Shown here piece after piece: positions 29,046 through 38,518 of a stretch of 64,000 nucleotides of DNA. Every line of letters starts with the position of its first letter. Positions within the stretch are counted from its first letter, which is position 1. The stretch is from a virus: positions 1-64,000 of the IMG/VR virus record IMGVR_UViG_3300011445_000020, one strand, 5' to 3'. Under the pieces are notes generated by a model. The model was not told the origin of the DNA. It was given only the letters and a program-made list of their open reading frames with translations, and did no database searches. The position numbers and the translations under genes are program-made.

Positions 29046-30341
29046 GTGGCCTCGAACTTTTTTATCTGGACGACCAACTTCGCTACCCGTAGTGCCTGTA
29101 GTTACTACCGGATCGAAGTGCCCATGCTGATGCTCGACAAGTTCGGGTACGCCTCGGTCTACGAGGATAAAGGCCAGGGCACCGAAGAATCTTCGATCGC
29201 GCGCACCTACTCTGACGTTGCACACCATTACGCGCTCGGTGGCGAGGTTATCCTCCATCAGATGAAACGCCTACGCGCGATGCCTGCGGGAACCCGCCAG
29301 GGTAACGAACTATACCCGCCCGCGTTGATCTACGACATCGACGACAACAACGACTTCGTGCATCCTTTCAACACTTCCTCATTCGCTCACATGGGCGTCC
29401 GTGGTTACCCTGACGCTCGCCTCTTGGAACCAGGAGAGGGTCTCGATATCGTCGAAAGCACGGGCAAGAAGATCGCCCAATGGGTTGATCGACACACGAA
29501 GAGCAATGAGATCACCTTCGACATCGCGCGTAATCTCCACCAGATGCGCGTCCGTCACGAGATCATCCGCACCTGCCACGGTGTGACCGTCTCCTCGCCC
29601 ACGCTCGCGCGCTACATGCAGAAGGTCATCGGCCATAACAACGTCTACGTCTACCCGAACACGATCGTGCCCGAGCACTACGAAAAGGTGCGCGCAGTCC
29701 GCGAGAACCCAGACGAAATCCGCATCCTCTGGCAGGGCGGTATGTCGCACTGGATCGACTGGTACCCGTTGCGTGATGCTCTGCGGGTGATTGCAACAAA
29801 GTACCCGCAGGTCAAGTTCGTGATCTTCGGCGAGTGGTTCAACTGGATTCATGAGAACATCCCCGATCACATGGTCGAGCACCACGGGTGGGTGGCGTAC
29901 GATGCGTACAAGCTCAAGCGGGGTCTTCTCAACATCGACATCAACCTCTGCCCGCTCGTCAACAACGTGTTCAACGCCTGCAAGTCGGGCATCAAGTGGT
30001 ACGAGTCGGTGATGGCAGCAGAGCCTGAGGCCACGCTCGCTGCAAAGACGGCTCCGTACGCGGAAATCGTGGACGGTGAGACCGGTCTCCTATATTCAAC
30101 GCCTGAGGAGTTCGTGCAAAAGCTCGGGGTCCTGATCGAAAACGCCAGCCTCCGGAAGAAGCTCGGCGCAGGAGCAAAGAAGTGGGTACTGGAGAACCGG
30201 ACGCCGCAGGCGACCACTCCAGGCCTATTCGATTTCTACGCGGAAACCCGTGCGCGCCAGAAGCGTGAACTGGGCACTCCCATTATCACCCGGGCGACGA
30301 TCGAAGAGATTAAGAAGATCGCGCATCCTGTTGTGAGGTAA
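29046..30341 (+). CDS. GT-B (family 4-like) glycosyltransferase
   Basis: A 431 aa protein started by GTG. The C-terminal Rossmann half has the retaining-GT pattern: ILWQGGMSHWIDWYPLRDAL, VKFVIFGEW, then GIKWYESVMAAEPEATLAAK (the E...E region), IVDGETGLLYSTPEEF and the helical end of GT4 enzymes. The N-terminal half binds the acceptor. Lying inside the structural module, it may modify a virion protein; the sugar donor is unknown. It may work with the amino-sugar genes at 60.5-63.7 kb. Confidence 0.8.
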   Translation: MASNFFIWTTNFATRSACSYYRIEVPMLMLDKFGYASVYEDKGQGTEESSIARTYSDVAHHYALGGEVILHQMKRLRAMPAGTRQGNELYPPALIYDIDDNNDFVHPFNTSSFAHMGVRGYPDARLLEPGEGLDIVESTGKKIAQWVDRHTKSNEITFDIARNLHQMRVRHEIIRTCHGVTVSSPTLARYMQKVIGHNNVYVYPNTIVPEHYEKVRAVRENPDEIRILWQGGMSHWIDWYPLRDALRVIATKYPQVKFVIFGEWFNWIHENIPDHMVEHHGWVAYDAYKLKRGLLNIDINLCPLVNNVFNACKSGIKWYESVMAAEPEATLAAKTAPYAEIVDGETGLLYSTPEEFVQKLGVLIENASLRKKLGAGAKKWVLENRTPQATTPGLFDFYAETRARQKRELGTPIITRATIEEIKKIAHPVVR

Positions 30342-30343
30342 TC

Positions 30344-31312
30344 ATGAGTATGACGCTCGTCAATGCGAAACGCTACATCGCCGACATCGTCGGTGGTCGT
30401 GCTTCGCAGGAAACTCTGGACGCTGCGGGGGAGGCGATCCTCCGTGGGTACTCCGACTGGGAGGAGAAGAAGTTCTGGATTTGGCTCCGGAAAGACACTT
30501 CCTCGACCACTGCGGTGACAGGTGTGACCGCCACGGCGGCCTCAGCGATTGTCAACGCTCCTTCAACGGGCGCGTTCAACTTCGTAAACATCGGACAAAC
30601 GGTGACGATTTCTGCGGGCACGGCGACCCTCGCTGCTGACACTACGGTGTCGAGCTACACGCGAGATGCCTCGGGCAACGTGGCCACGATCACTCTCTCG
30701 AATGCCTTCGGTGGCACGACCAACACGAACGCCACGCTCACCTTTAGTGCCGACATCCCGATCATCATCGGAACCAACGAGTACAACCTCCCGCTCGATT
30801 ACAACGTCGGGGCGACGGCGAAGTTCTTCGCGGTCCAGAAGCGAATGCTCATCTGGCGGACGCAGGAGTACTGGGATCGTGTGCAGCCTGACGAGACCCT
30901 CCAAGGGCAGGCCTCCGAGTTCACCACGTACAACCCGGTATCGGAACTCACGCAAAACTACGGTGACACTCGGTTGCGGTTCGATCGCATCCCAGATAGC
31001 ACCGACACGATGCGTCTTCGGTACTACCGGAAGTTCAATACGACCGCGACAAGTATCGACATCCCGGACGCGCTCCTCTACAAGTTCCTCGACTATTGTC
31101 GTTCGCTCTTGCTTGAAGCTAAGCGTGCGAAGGACAGCCCGGGTGAGTACCGTGACTCTGTCATCGACAGCATGGAACAAGCTGCGATCGGAGACGATGA
31201 GCGTAACACCGAGAATGATGTGGACGAGTGCATCAAGTCTCAGCACGAGATGGGCATTTCTGGTGTTCCCCTGTGGCGTAACGGGGACTTCAACTCCTAC
31301 TACGGCGTCTAA
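30344..31312 (+). CDS. Head-tail adaptor-like protein with an inserted beta module
   Basis: A 322 aa protein. The two ends (residues 1-55 and 150-322: ILRGYSDWEEKKFWIWL, LRFDRIPDSTDTMRLRYYRK, then a C-terminal helical part) match the plan of podovirus adaptor (gp4/gatekeeper-like) proteins. Between them, residues about 55-147 are a Thr/Ala/Gly-rich beta module also found twice in the next gene. Position after the capsid genes fits a portal-tail connector. The assignment is by context. Confidence 0.6.
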   Translation: MSMTLVNAKRYIADIVGGRASQETLDAAGEAILRGYSDWEEKKFWIWLRKDTSSTTAVTGVTATAASAIVNAPSTGAFNFVNIGQTVTISAGTATLAADTTVSSYTRDASGNVATITLSNAFGGTTNTNATLTFSADIPIIIGTNEYNLPLDYNVGATAKFFAVQKRMLIWRTQEYWDRVQPDETLQGQASEFTTYNPVSELTQNYGDTRLRFDRIPDSTDTMRLRYYRKFNTTATSIDIPDALLYKFLDYCRSLLLEAKRAKDSPGEYRDSVIDSMEQAAIGDDERNTENDVDECIKSQHEMGISGVPLWRNGDFNSYYGV

Positions 31313-31320
31313 GAGGTATC

Positions 31321-34300
31321 ATGGCTCTCACTCCTGTCACCGAGGTGTTCTCTGGTGGCATCGCTACTTCGCGTCACCCGGCGCTGCTCAACGCTGGAGA
31401 ACTCCAGCGGGCCGACGATTGCATCTACCGGGAGAAAGACCCGGCGATCTGGCGGGCTCCAGGGCGCACTGCGCTGACGACTACGGCCATCGGAACGGAC
31501 ATCCGGGGTGTGGGCCACCTCTCGTTCGACGGCACCTACGTTGATCAGTTCGTCCTGCTCGGACGGCGCACCGATGGTTCTCCTACGTGGCACAGCGGGG
31601 GCGACCTCCAGTACCCTGCCTTCCACCTCTACGGTGCGAACTTCACAGCGGTCTCCGGGCTTGCTCCGACGGAGATCGGCGGACAGGGCTACTGGTCGGG
31701 GACCGTCACCAGCACGACCCTCGAAGCGCAGATCATCATCACGAACTGTACGATCTCGGCGGGCACGACCGTGACGACCACGAACAACTTCACGAACGTG
31801 AAGGTTGGTGCTGTCGTCTCTGGAACGGGCGTAACTGCTGGTACGCGCGTCCAGTCGGTTGATAGCGCGACTACGCTCACCCTCGATACGTCGGCGACCT
31901 CAGGCACGGTCACGCTCACCTTCACCCAGTACCCGTTCCTCGTGACTGCCCCTGGCGCTCGCATTATCGGTACTAACATCGGTACGAACGTCTACATCAC
32001 TGCGGTCTCGAACCAGGACGGCACCACCGGCCACTACCGGACGGCGACCCTCTCGGCAGCACCGACAGGCGGAAACGCCGTCTACAACTTCGTCACTACC
32101 TTCGGTTCGGTCTACGACTGGCAGAACACCGGTCGTGAGATTCTGGACTTCATCCAGTACGGCGCTCGGCGTTACTACGCCTGGGACGGTGTGGGCAACC
32201 TCCAATGTCTCGAATGGCGTGCACGAGCGACGACTACTGATCCGACACTTACCTCAATCCTCTCCACCCGTCCCGTCGGTCTCCGGGCAGTCGAGAAGGC
32301 CCCTACTGTGGCCCTCCAGACCAGCCAAGCGACCGGATGGAATCTCATCAAGGGTGCTGGTCGTTACTGGATTCTGATCACGGAAATCTACTCGCCGGAA
32401 GCAAACATCGCGGCTGCCTTGAAGGACCCCGTCCTTCGTACACAGATCGTAGAGTCTGCTTACCTCGCGACGAACGACGCCACGACTGCGGACAACGGTT
32501 CTCAATCTGGAGCCGGCCTGCCGATCGGTGTCACGATCGTGACGCCCGCGACCGACAACATCCTGATCACCTTCCCGGCTGTGACGAACAACGGGAGTGA
32601 CGGTTACATCGCGACACACTGGGGAATCTACATCTACGGCCCTTCTTCGGAGATGCCGTCGCTCGCTTCGATGCGTCGCTGTGCCACAGTGCAGATCACG
32701 ACGATGGCAGCCGGCGCGACGTACCCGCTGACGGATAGCTCCCTGACGCAGACGATGTACCCGACCACGGTGACCTCGACTGCTGGTCGCCCTCGCTTCG
32801 GCCACGATGACTACATGGTCGGTGCACCAGACGACCTCGAAGGCTACACGAAGGTCGGCGGGTCGAGCAAGAACATCCCAGATACCGCAGCGGCCCTTCT
32901 CGGCACCTACAACTTCGTGACCACCGGAGCGTACGCGAGCAAGCCGATCTTCGGTGTTGAAGTGCAGATTCGTGGGTCGTGCAACCCCTCGGGTGACACG
33001 AGCCATAAGGCTGCGTACTGGTTCCGCGTGATCACCTCTGGCGGTAAGGCGAGCCCTACCTTCTACGGACAGTACGGGAGCAAGACCAACTGGACTAATC
33101 ATCACGGCGGTCCGATGGACACCCTCGGAGTTGCGTGGGCAACCACTGACCCGCCTCTGATGCAGGTCCAGATCGGTATCCATAACGAAGGACGGAAAGA
33201 CGAACTCGACATCGACTCGGTCGGCCTCAAGGTCTACTACACGACCACGAACGTGGACTTCAACGGTCCTGCGTACCGTGTCGTGACGTACCGCGATCAG
33301 GTCGGGTTGACAGTCAGCGACCCTGCCCGTCTGTTGCCCCCAGTGCCCTCGACGGGTGACTTCTTCATGGGCTCCCTTGTGCTGAACAACAAGTCACAGG
33401 AGAACCAGCTTCGCTACTCGCTCCCGGGCGACCCGGAAGCGTGGCCGAAGCCGTACGAGATCACCTTCAACACTCGGAAGAAGGACCGCATCACGTACAT
33501 TAAGACCCTCGGTGCGCTGCTCTTCGTAGGAATGGAGAACAGCGTCAAACGAGTGAACTACCTCCCGCGCGAGACCGACACGGACCTCAGCGGGGGGCTG
33601 GCGCACGAAGACATCGCGACGAACCACGGTATCCCAGGACCCCTGTGTGCCGTGAAGTTCGACATGCCCGGGAAGGGTGTGATGATCGCCTACGCTTCGC
33701 AGTCGGGGATGTTTCTGACGAACGCGATCTGGACGATCCCGCTGAACATGGACCTCGATTGGGCGAACACCATCAAACTCTCTGCTCTGAGTACGGCGGT
33801 CCTCCGTGTCTACCCGAAGGAGAAGCTGCTTGCGCTCTACTACTGTCCGGCCGGAGCAACGCACACGAAGAACACTCGGGTGATCTACTTCAGCTATCAG
33901 GCAGACAAGATCAAGAACGAATGGCAGATGCCCGCGATTGGCCCGTGTGTCGTCTCAGCGCGCTCCGCGTGTGAGGCTTACCTGAACGGTGTGGACTACC
34001 TCTTCACTGGTCACGAAGCTGACGGTCTCGTCTACGTAGAAGACAGCGGCCTGTCGATCCCGACATCGTATCGCGTGCGTCTTAACGACGACAGCGCCAA
34101 CGGCGACGGCAAGACGACCGCAAACGTGGACGTGAAGATCGTACCGATCATCAAGACTCGTCGGTTCTTCGCTGCCGGCTTCAACCGTGACGTCTGCGGT
34201 GAGTCGATGTACCTGCTCTTCTCGTCGTACGGAGCAAACTCAGTCACAGCTTCCTCGACTACCACAGTCAACAGTACCACGGTCACGTCGTCCGCAGCCT

Positions 34301-34740
34301 TCGGGTCTGTCGTGGCGGGGATGCGTGTCCTTGGAAGCGGGATGGACCCCGGAACCATCGTCGTCTCGAAGTCCGACAGCAGTACGATCGTCATCTCTCG
34401 GGCAGCCAACGCGAGCGGGACGGCCACGCTGACTTTCGATACTGGTACCATCGGAGTGACCATCCGAGGGAACAGCATCGGTGAAGTCCCTCTCGGGCTC
34501 TCGGTCGATTACGTCTCGACGCTCGTTGGTGACCTCGTCCACTTTAATCGCCAGGACATTCGTCGTGGCTTCGAACTCCAGATCGAGAAGGTTCCGTTGA
34601 CGTTCTCGACGGCATCGGACGTGAACGGACTCCGGTTCGACACGGCGACTTGGGCGGACTTGGCGACCAACATGCGTCTCCACAGCATCACCTACGAAGT
34701 TGAAGATGGTGGACCGGACAACAACCGGAACACCGCGTAA
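31321..34740 (+). CDS. Large tail structural protein with two beta modules
   Basis: A 1139 aa protein, all-beta in character, starting ALTPVTEVFSGGIATSRHPA, typical of podovirus stabilisation/tail-nozzle proteins (gp12- or gp10-like). Two copies of a Thr-rich module with G.VVSGTGVTAGTRVQSVDSA and VLGSGMDPGTIVVSKSDSS lie at about residues 124-203 and 973-1040. The rest has beta-propeller-like repeats. It is the largest tail protein next to the fibre gene and is preceded by the TAAGAGGTATC-ATG junction. Confidence 0.7.
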   Translation: MALTPVTEVFSGGIATSRHPALLNAGELQRADDCIYREKDPAIWRAPGRTALTTTAIGTDIRGVGHLSFDGTYVDQFVLLGRRTDGSPTWHSGGDLQYPAFHLYGANFTAVSGLAPTEIGGQGYWSGTVTSTTLEAQIIITNCTISAGTTVTTTNNFTNVKVGAVVSGTGVTAGTRVQSVDSATTLTLDTSATSGTVTLTFTQYPFLVTAPGARIIGTNIGTNVYITAVSNQDGTTGHYRTATLSAAPTGGNAVYNFVTTFGSVYDWQNTGREILDFIQYGARRYYAWDGVGNLQCLEWRARATTTDPTLTSILSTRPVGLRAVEKAPTVALQTSQATGWNLIKGAGRYWILITEIYSPEANIAAALKDPVLRTQIVESAYLATNDATTADNGSQSGAGLPIGVTIVTPATDNILITFPAVTNNGSDGYIATHWGIYIYGPSSEMPSLASMRRCATVQITTMAAGATYPLTDSSLTQTMYPTTVTSTAGRPRFGHDDYMVGAPDDLEGYTKVGGSSKNIPDTAAALLGTYNFVTTGAYASKPIFGVEVQIRGSCNPSGDTSHKAAYWFRVITSGGKASPTFYGQYGSKTNWTNHHGGPMDTLGVAWATTDPPLMQVQIGIHNEGRKDELDIDSVGLKVYYTTTNVDFNGPAYRVVTYRDQVGLTVSDPARLLPPVPSTGDFFMGSLVLNNKSQENQLRYSLPGDPEAWPKPYEITFNTRKKDRITYIKTLGALLFVGMENSVKRVNYLPRETDTDLSGGLAHEDIATNHGIPGPLCAVKFDMPGKGVMIAYASQSGMFLTNAIWTIPLNMDLDWANTIKLSALSTAVLRVYPKEKLLALYYCPAGATHTKNTRVIYFSYQADKIKNEWQMPAIGPCVVSARSACEAYLNGVDYLFTGHEADGLVYVEDSGLSIPTSYRVRLNDDSANGDGKTTANVDVKIVPIIKTRRFFAAGFNRDVCGESMYLLFSSYGANSVTASSTTTVNSTTVTSSAAFGSVVAGMRVLGSGMDPGTIVVSKSDSSTIVISRAANASGTATLTFDTGTIGVTIRGNSIGEVPLGLSVDYVSTLVGDLVHFNRQDIRRGFELQIEKVPLTFSTASDVNGLRFDTATWADLATNMRLHSITYEVEDGGPDNNRNTA

Positions 34741-34749
34741 GAGGTCTTC

Positions 34750-36750
34750 ATGCTCTTCACTCCTGTTGAACCCCCTACCAATCCTGATCAGTGCGAATCG
34801 TGGTTGTACGAGGCAATCAAACGTCTCAACGCCCACGCCCGGCAATCGACTCAGGGTTTCGGTGCGATTCTCCGGGGTGAAGCGCCTGATGCCTCGGGTA
34901 ACCCTCTGGGACTTGTTCTCCCGAACTTCCCAGGGGCTCTCCTCTTTGTCGGGCCTGGGCCGGTGCTCGCTGTTGACCAAACCAAGCTGTTCTGGGACAA
35001 CACGAATGATCGTCTCGGTATTGGTGTCGCGACTCCGACGGCCCGTCTGCACGTCGTTGGTTACCCCTCTACGATCATCCTTCCAGCGAGTGAAAGCGGC
35101 GGAATTCAACAGTGGGATAACATCGGAGGATTTGCAAATCGTGGACTAGCTCTTGCCACGGATGACGGTGCTACCTCCTACATCAGCCGAACTCGCGTCG
35201 GAGGCATCCACACCTGTCTAGTCAACTGGTCGAGCGCCATTAGCTCGACACAGACTTCATGGACTTTGACGTACGTAGCCCGGATGACGATTGCGTCGTT
35301 TGATCCTACAGACGTCGTGCGCTTCAAAATCTACCGTTCAGACGGTGTAGAGTACATCAGTACTGACATCTTCCCACAGTCTGCCTGGACGACCTCATTC
35401 GCCACATACACGGTTACCGTGAGCACGCTCGGGACCACAGGGACTGCGAACACGCTCAAGGTCGAAGCTGATCTTGTTGGTACTGGTAGTGGGCAGCGCC
35501 TCGACATCACTTACGTCTCGCTCCCTACAGGTGGAAGTGGTGGTGATACGGTCGTCTTCCAGGCGGCAGCAAGTCAGACAGATACGTTGACGGAGTGGCA
35601 AGACTCCAGTGGAACCGTTCTTCTGTCTGTTTCGAATGCCGGTGTCCTCTCGATCGGTGCGACCGGAGGTTTTCAACTCGTGTCCGGTGCTGGTCTCGGT
35701 AAGCTACTGACATCCAGCGCATCCGGGGTAGCCTCCTGGACGACACCCGATCTCCTCTCAATCAGTCACGGAGACACGCTAGCAGGGACTGTCGTCGCGG
35801 GCGACATCATCATCGGAAATGCCACACCAAAATGGGCACGTCTCGCCAAGGGGAATAATGGAGAGATACTCAGTCTAGTCGCTGGCTTGCCCGCATGGAC
35901 TGCGCTCTCAGCGTTGTCTTCTGCGGAGTTCCTGGACTCTGCCTTCCGCGTCATCGGCTCGGCAGGACCAACGAAGAAGTTGGCATTTGAAGTGGATGGC
36001 CTCAGCGTCGGAACACGGACGCTGACCCCACAAGACGCAGACTACATCATCGCGGGTACGAATCTTGTCCAGACGTTCACTCGTTCGCAAGTGTTTCAAT
36101 CGAGCGCAGATGAAACATCTGTCTTCATCCAAAGCGCCAATATCACTATTGGACCGACTGCGATCCTCAACGTGTCCGAGCCGGGCGGCATCGACGTGTT
36201 TCAAGTTAGTGCAGACGGCTTCACAAACTTCACACAGATGAAGCTTCATGCAGGAAGTATTGGGCTTGGTGCCGATCTCTCCTTTGATCCAGCGAATCTC
36301 ACTGGTTCACGAACGATGCTGGTTCCTGATATTTCTGCTACGCATACAATGGTAGCAAGAACAGGGACTATCGCCAACAATCGTGTCCCCTTCTTCAACG
36401 CATCCAATGCGACTGCATCGCTCATTACATCCAGTGCTTTCACCTTCACGACAGGCACTGCTACGCTGTCGGTAACCAACATCGCTGCACACACTGCCAC
36501 AGGCAATCTGACCTTCGCTGACGCGATCAACGTGATTCTCAACGGAACCACTGGCACCAAGATTGCCACAGCCACCACCCAGAAGCTTGGATTCTGGAAT
36601 GCGGCTCCTATCGTTCAACCGACCACCGCTGTAGCAGCGGCAACGTTTGTCGCCAACTCAAGTGGGATCGTAGACGACTCTGCGACATTCGATAGTTACA
36701 CTATCGGACAGGTCGTGAAAGCACTCCGTAACGCGGGACTTCTCGCGTAA
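34750..36750 (+). CDS. Tail fibre protein
   Basis: A 666 aa protein. The N-terminal 100 residues probably attach it to the tail. A WDNTNDRLGIGVATPTARLH segment near residue 85 is common in phage fibres, followed by a carbohydrate-binding-like beta region and repeats. The end KLGFWNAAPIVQPTTAVAAA with a final helical VVKALRNAGLLA is the standard trimeric fibre terminus. It likely recognises a surface glycan. Base composition is more AT-rich than its neighbours, suggesting exchange. Confidence 0.85.
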   Translation: MLFTPVEPPTNPDQCESWLYEAIKRLNAHARQSTQGFGAILRGEAPDASGNPLGLVLPNFPGALLFVGPGPVLAVDQTKLFWDNTNDRLGIGVATPTARLHVVGYPSTIILPASESGGIQQWDNIGGFANRGLALATDDGATSYISRTRVGGIHTCLVNWSSAISSTQTSWTLTYVARMTIASFDPTDVVRFKIYRSDGVEYISTDIFPQSAWTTSFATYTVTVSTLGTTGTANTLKVEADLVGTGSGQRLDITYVSLPTGGSGGDTVVFQAAASQTDTLTEWQDSSGTVLLSVSNAGVLSIGATGGFQLVSGAGLGKLLTSSASGVASWTTPDLLSISHGDTLAGTVVAGDIIIGNATPKWARLAKGNNGEILSLVAGLPAWTALSALSSAEFLDSAFRVIGSAGPTKKLAFEVDGLSVGTRTLTPQDADYIIAGTNLVQTFTRSQVFQSSADETSVFIQSANITIGPTAILNVSEPGGIDVFQVSADGFTNFTQMKLHAGSIGLGADLSFDPANLTGSRTMLVPDISATHTMVARTGTIANNRVPFFNASNATASLITSSAFTFTTGTATLSVTNIAAHTATGNLTFADAINVILNGTTGTKIATATTQKLGFWNAAPIVQPTTAVAAATFVANSSGIVDDSATFDSYTIGQVVKALRNAGLLA

Positions 36751-36760
36751 GAGGTACACC

Positions 36761-37507
36761 ATGGGTCCAGCCATCGCAATGGCAGCCCCCTACGTCCTCC
36801 AGGGCCTCAGTGCCCTCGGGGGAGTGTTCGGGAAGAAAAAGAAGTACATGGACAACGAGACTCTGCGCGCTCTCTATGGACCGCAGGCGATCGGGAAGGA
36901 CACACAAGAGATCGCGAACTTCATCCTCAACTCGCCCTACGGCCAACAGCTTATGGCACAGGCAGCCGAAGCTGGTCAGGGTCTACAGACGGAGATGGCC
37001 TCGCGCGCAGCGAGTGCCGGATTGAGTCCGGACACCGGTGGCGAGTCTGGCGCGTCAACGTTCGCTACAAGCGCTGCTACGCAGGCACAGACCGGCTTGG
37101 AGCGCCAAACGAGGGCGGGCATCTACCAGTCGGCTATGCCGATTGCGGGCGATCTCGTCCAAGGGCGGATGGCTGCGGCGCTGAATGCTCAGGGCGAACA
37201 GAACGCAACTCCGAACTTCATGCAGCGTCTTGGTGCAGCCGCAGGACAGACTGCTGCCTCTCTCGCTGCGCCTTCCCCGGCTCCTGTAACTGCTCAGCCA
37301 GCAGCAGCAGCATCTGCTCTTGCAATGCCTCGTCTTGCTTCGAACGGTGGAGCGCCCCAACTGCCGTACGGGATGGCTCCACAGCCGGCGCTTGTCGGGG
37401 GAACCCGTCCTGCACCTGACGAGTTTTCGTCGCAGCCCCGGATGTTCTCGGCGCTCTCTGGTCGTAACTCGCGCAGCGCGGGCATGCGGCGCAGTCTTAG
37501 TCGGTAA
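36761..37507 (+). CDS. Internal virion/ejection protein
   Basis: A 248 aa protein: a hydrophobic N-terminal helix (AIAMAAPYVLQGLSALGGVF), a helical Gln/Ala-rich body (GQQLMAQAAEAGQGLQTEMA) and a Pro/Ala-rich basic tail. This is the profile of the smallest T7-type internal core proteins (gp14-like), ejected into the cell envelope with the DNA. TAAGAGGT junction upstream. Called by pattern and context. Confidence 0.6.
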   Translation: MGPAIAMAAPYVLQGLSALGGVFGKKKKYMDNETLRALYGPQAIGKDTQEIANFILNSPYGQQLMAQAAEAGQGLQTEMASRAASAGLSPDTGGESGASTFATSAATQAQTGLERQTRAGIYQSAMPIAGDLVQGRMAAALNAQGEQNATPNFMQRLGAAAGQTAASLAAPSPAPVTAQPAAAASALAMPRLASNGGAPQLPYGMAPQPALVGGTRPAPDEFSSQPRMFSALSGRNSRSAGMRRSLSR

Positions 37508-37516
37508 GGAGGTCAC

Positions 37517-38509
37517 ATGAGTTTTCTCGATATCATCAAGCGTGGTGCAGGTACTGCGGCACGAGGCGTAGGCGACGTGATGAAGTCTGTCGTCAAGCCG
37601 GAGGAGCAGGCCGTCGCTGAGCCCGCATCTGAGCCACAGGATCGTCCGTCACAGGGCTTCACGCTCCCTGACCTCGATCCGAATGACGAAGATTACGAGC
37701 ATCGTCAGCAGATTCACGACGCGATCATGAACCTCGACAAGCAGTGGCAGACGGCGATGCCGAACATCGACTACCAGGGGCACTACCGGAAGCTCGCCGA
37801 GGAGATGAAGAAGGAGCCGAAGAAGCGGGAGTGGAATGCACTCTCGAAGCTCGCGGTCGCCCTCGGTACGCAGAACCCTGACCGTCCATACGACCAGAAC
37901 CTCGGGCTCGCCAAGATGGACGAGACGGCGGAGAAGGAGCGCGCTGATAAGCAGAAGTCGTTCGACGAGAACATGGCTCTACGGAAGGAGGCCCTCGGGG
38001 GCCACATCCGACAGCTTCTCGACGAAGGCAAGTTCCGACAGGCGCTCTCGCAGTTGAACGCGCAGGAACAAATGGGCGTCAGCAGCGAACGGTTCAAGTC
38101 GAAGATGAAGCAAGAAGAACTGAAGGTCCAGGGTGACACGAAAAAGGACGTCGCTCGTATCCAGGCGGACGCAGCGATGTCACGAGCGAATGCTCGCATC
38201 ACCTACCTCAAGGAACAGACCGGTAAGCTGAAGCTCTCGCCGTCCGATAAGGCCGCGATGGATGCCGAGTTCCGTCAGGCGCAGAGTCACCTCAACGAGA
38301 TCAAGAAGCAGTGGCAGGAAGGCATGCTCTCTGACGAGCAGGTCGAAGTTGCCGAGGAAGAGAACCGTCAGGAACTCAAGCGCATCCACGACTACTACGA
38401 GGACCGCGAACTCGGTGAACGACCACCAGAGGCAGGTCCACGCAAGCCGACTGCAAAAGCCTCGGGTGGAATGGCACCGAATCCTGAGGACCCCTGGTTC
38501 AAGAAATAA
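37517..38509 (+). CDS. Internal virion protein, coiled-coil rich
   Basis: A 330 aa highly charged protein starting MSFLDIIKRGAGTAARGVGD. Residues about 130-290 are nearly continuous coiled coil (KQKSFDENMALRKEALGGHI, FRQAQSHLNEIKKQWQEGML). It lies between the small and the very large core-type proteins and is probably part of the ejected core. TAAGGAGG upstream. Confidence 0.6.
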   Translation: MSFLDIIKRGAGTAARGVGDVMKSVVKPEEQAVAEPASEPQDRPSQGFTLPDLDPNDEDYEHRQQIHDAIMNLDKQWQTAMPNIDYQGHYRKLAEEMKKEPKKREWNALSKLAVALGTQNPDRPYDQNLGLAKMDETAEKERADKQKSFDENMALRKEALGGHIRQLLDEGKFRQALSQLNAQEQMGVSSERFKSKMKQEELKVQGDTKKDVARIQADAAMSRANARITYLKEQTGKLKLSPSDKAAMDAEFRQAQSHLNEIKKQWQEGMLSDEQVEVAEEENRQELKRIHDYYEDRELGERPPEAGPRKPTAKASGGMAPNPEDPWFKK

Positions 38510-38518
38510 GGAGGACAC

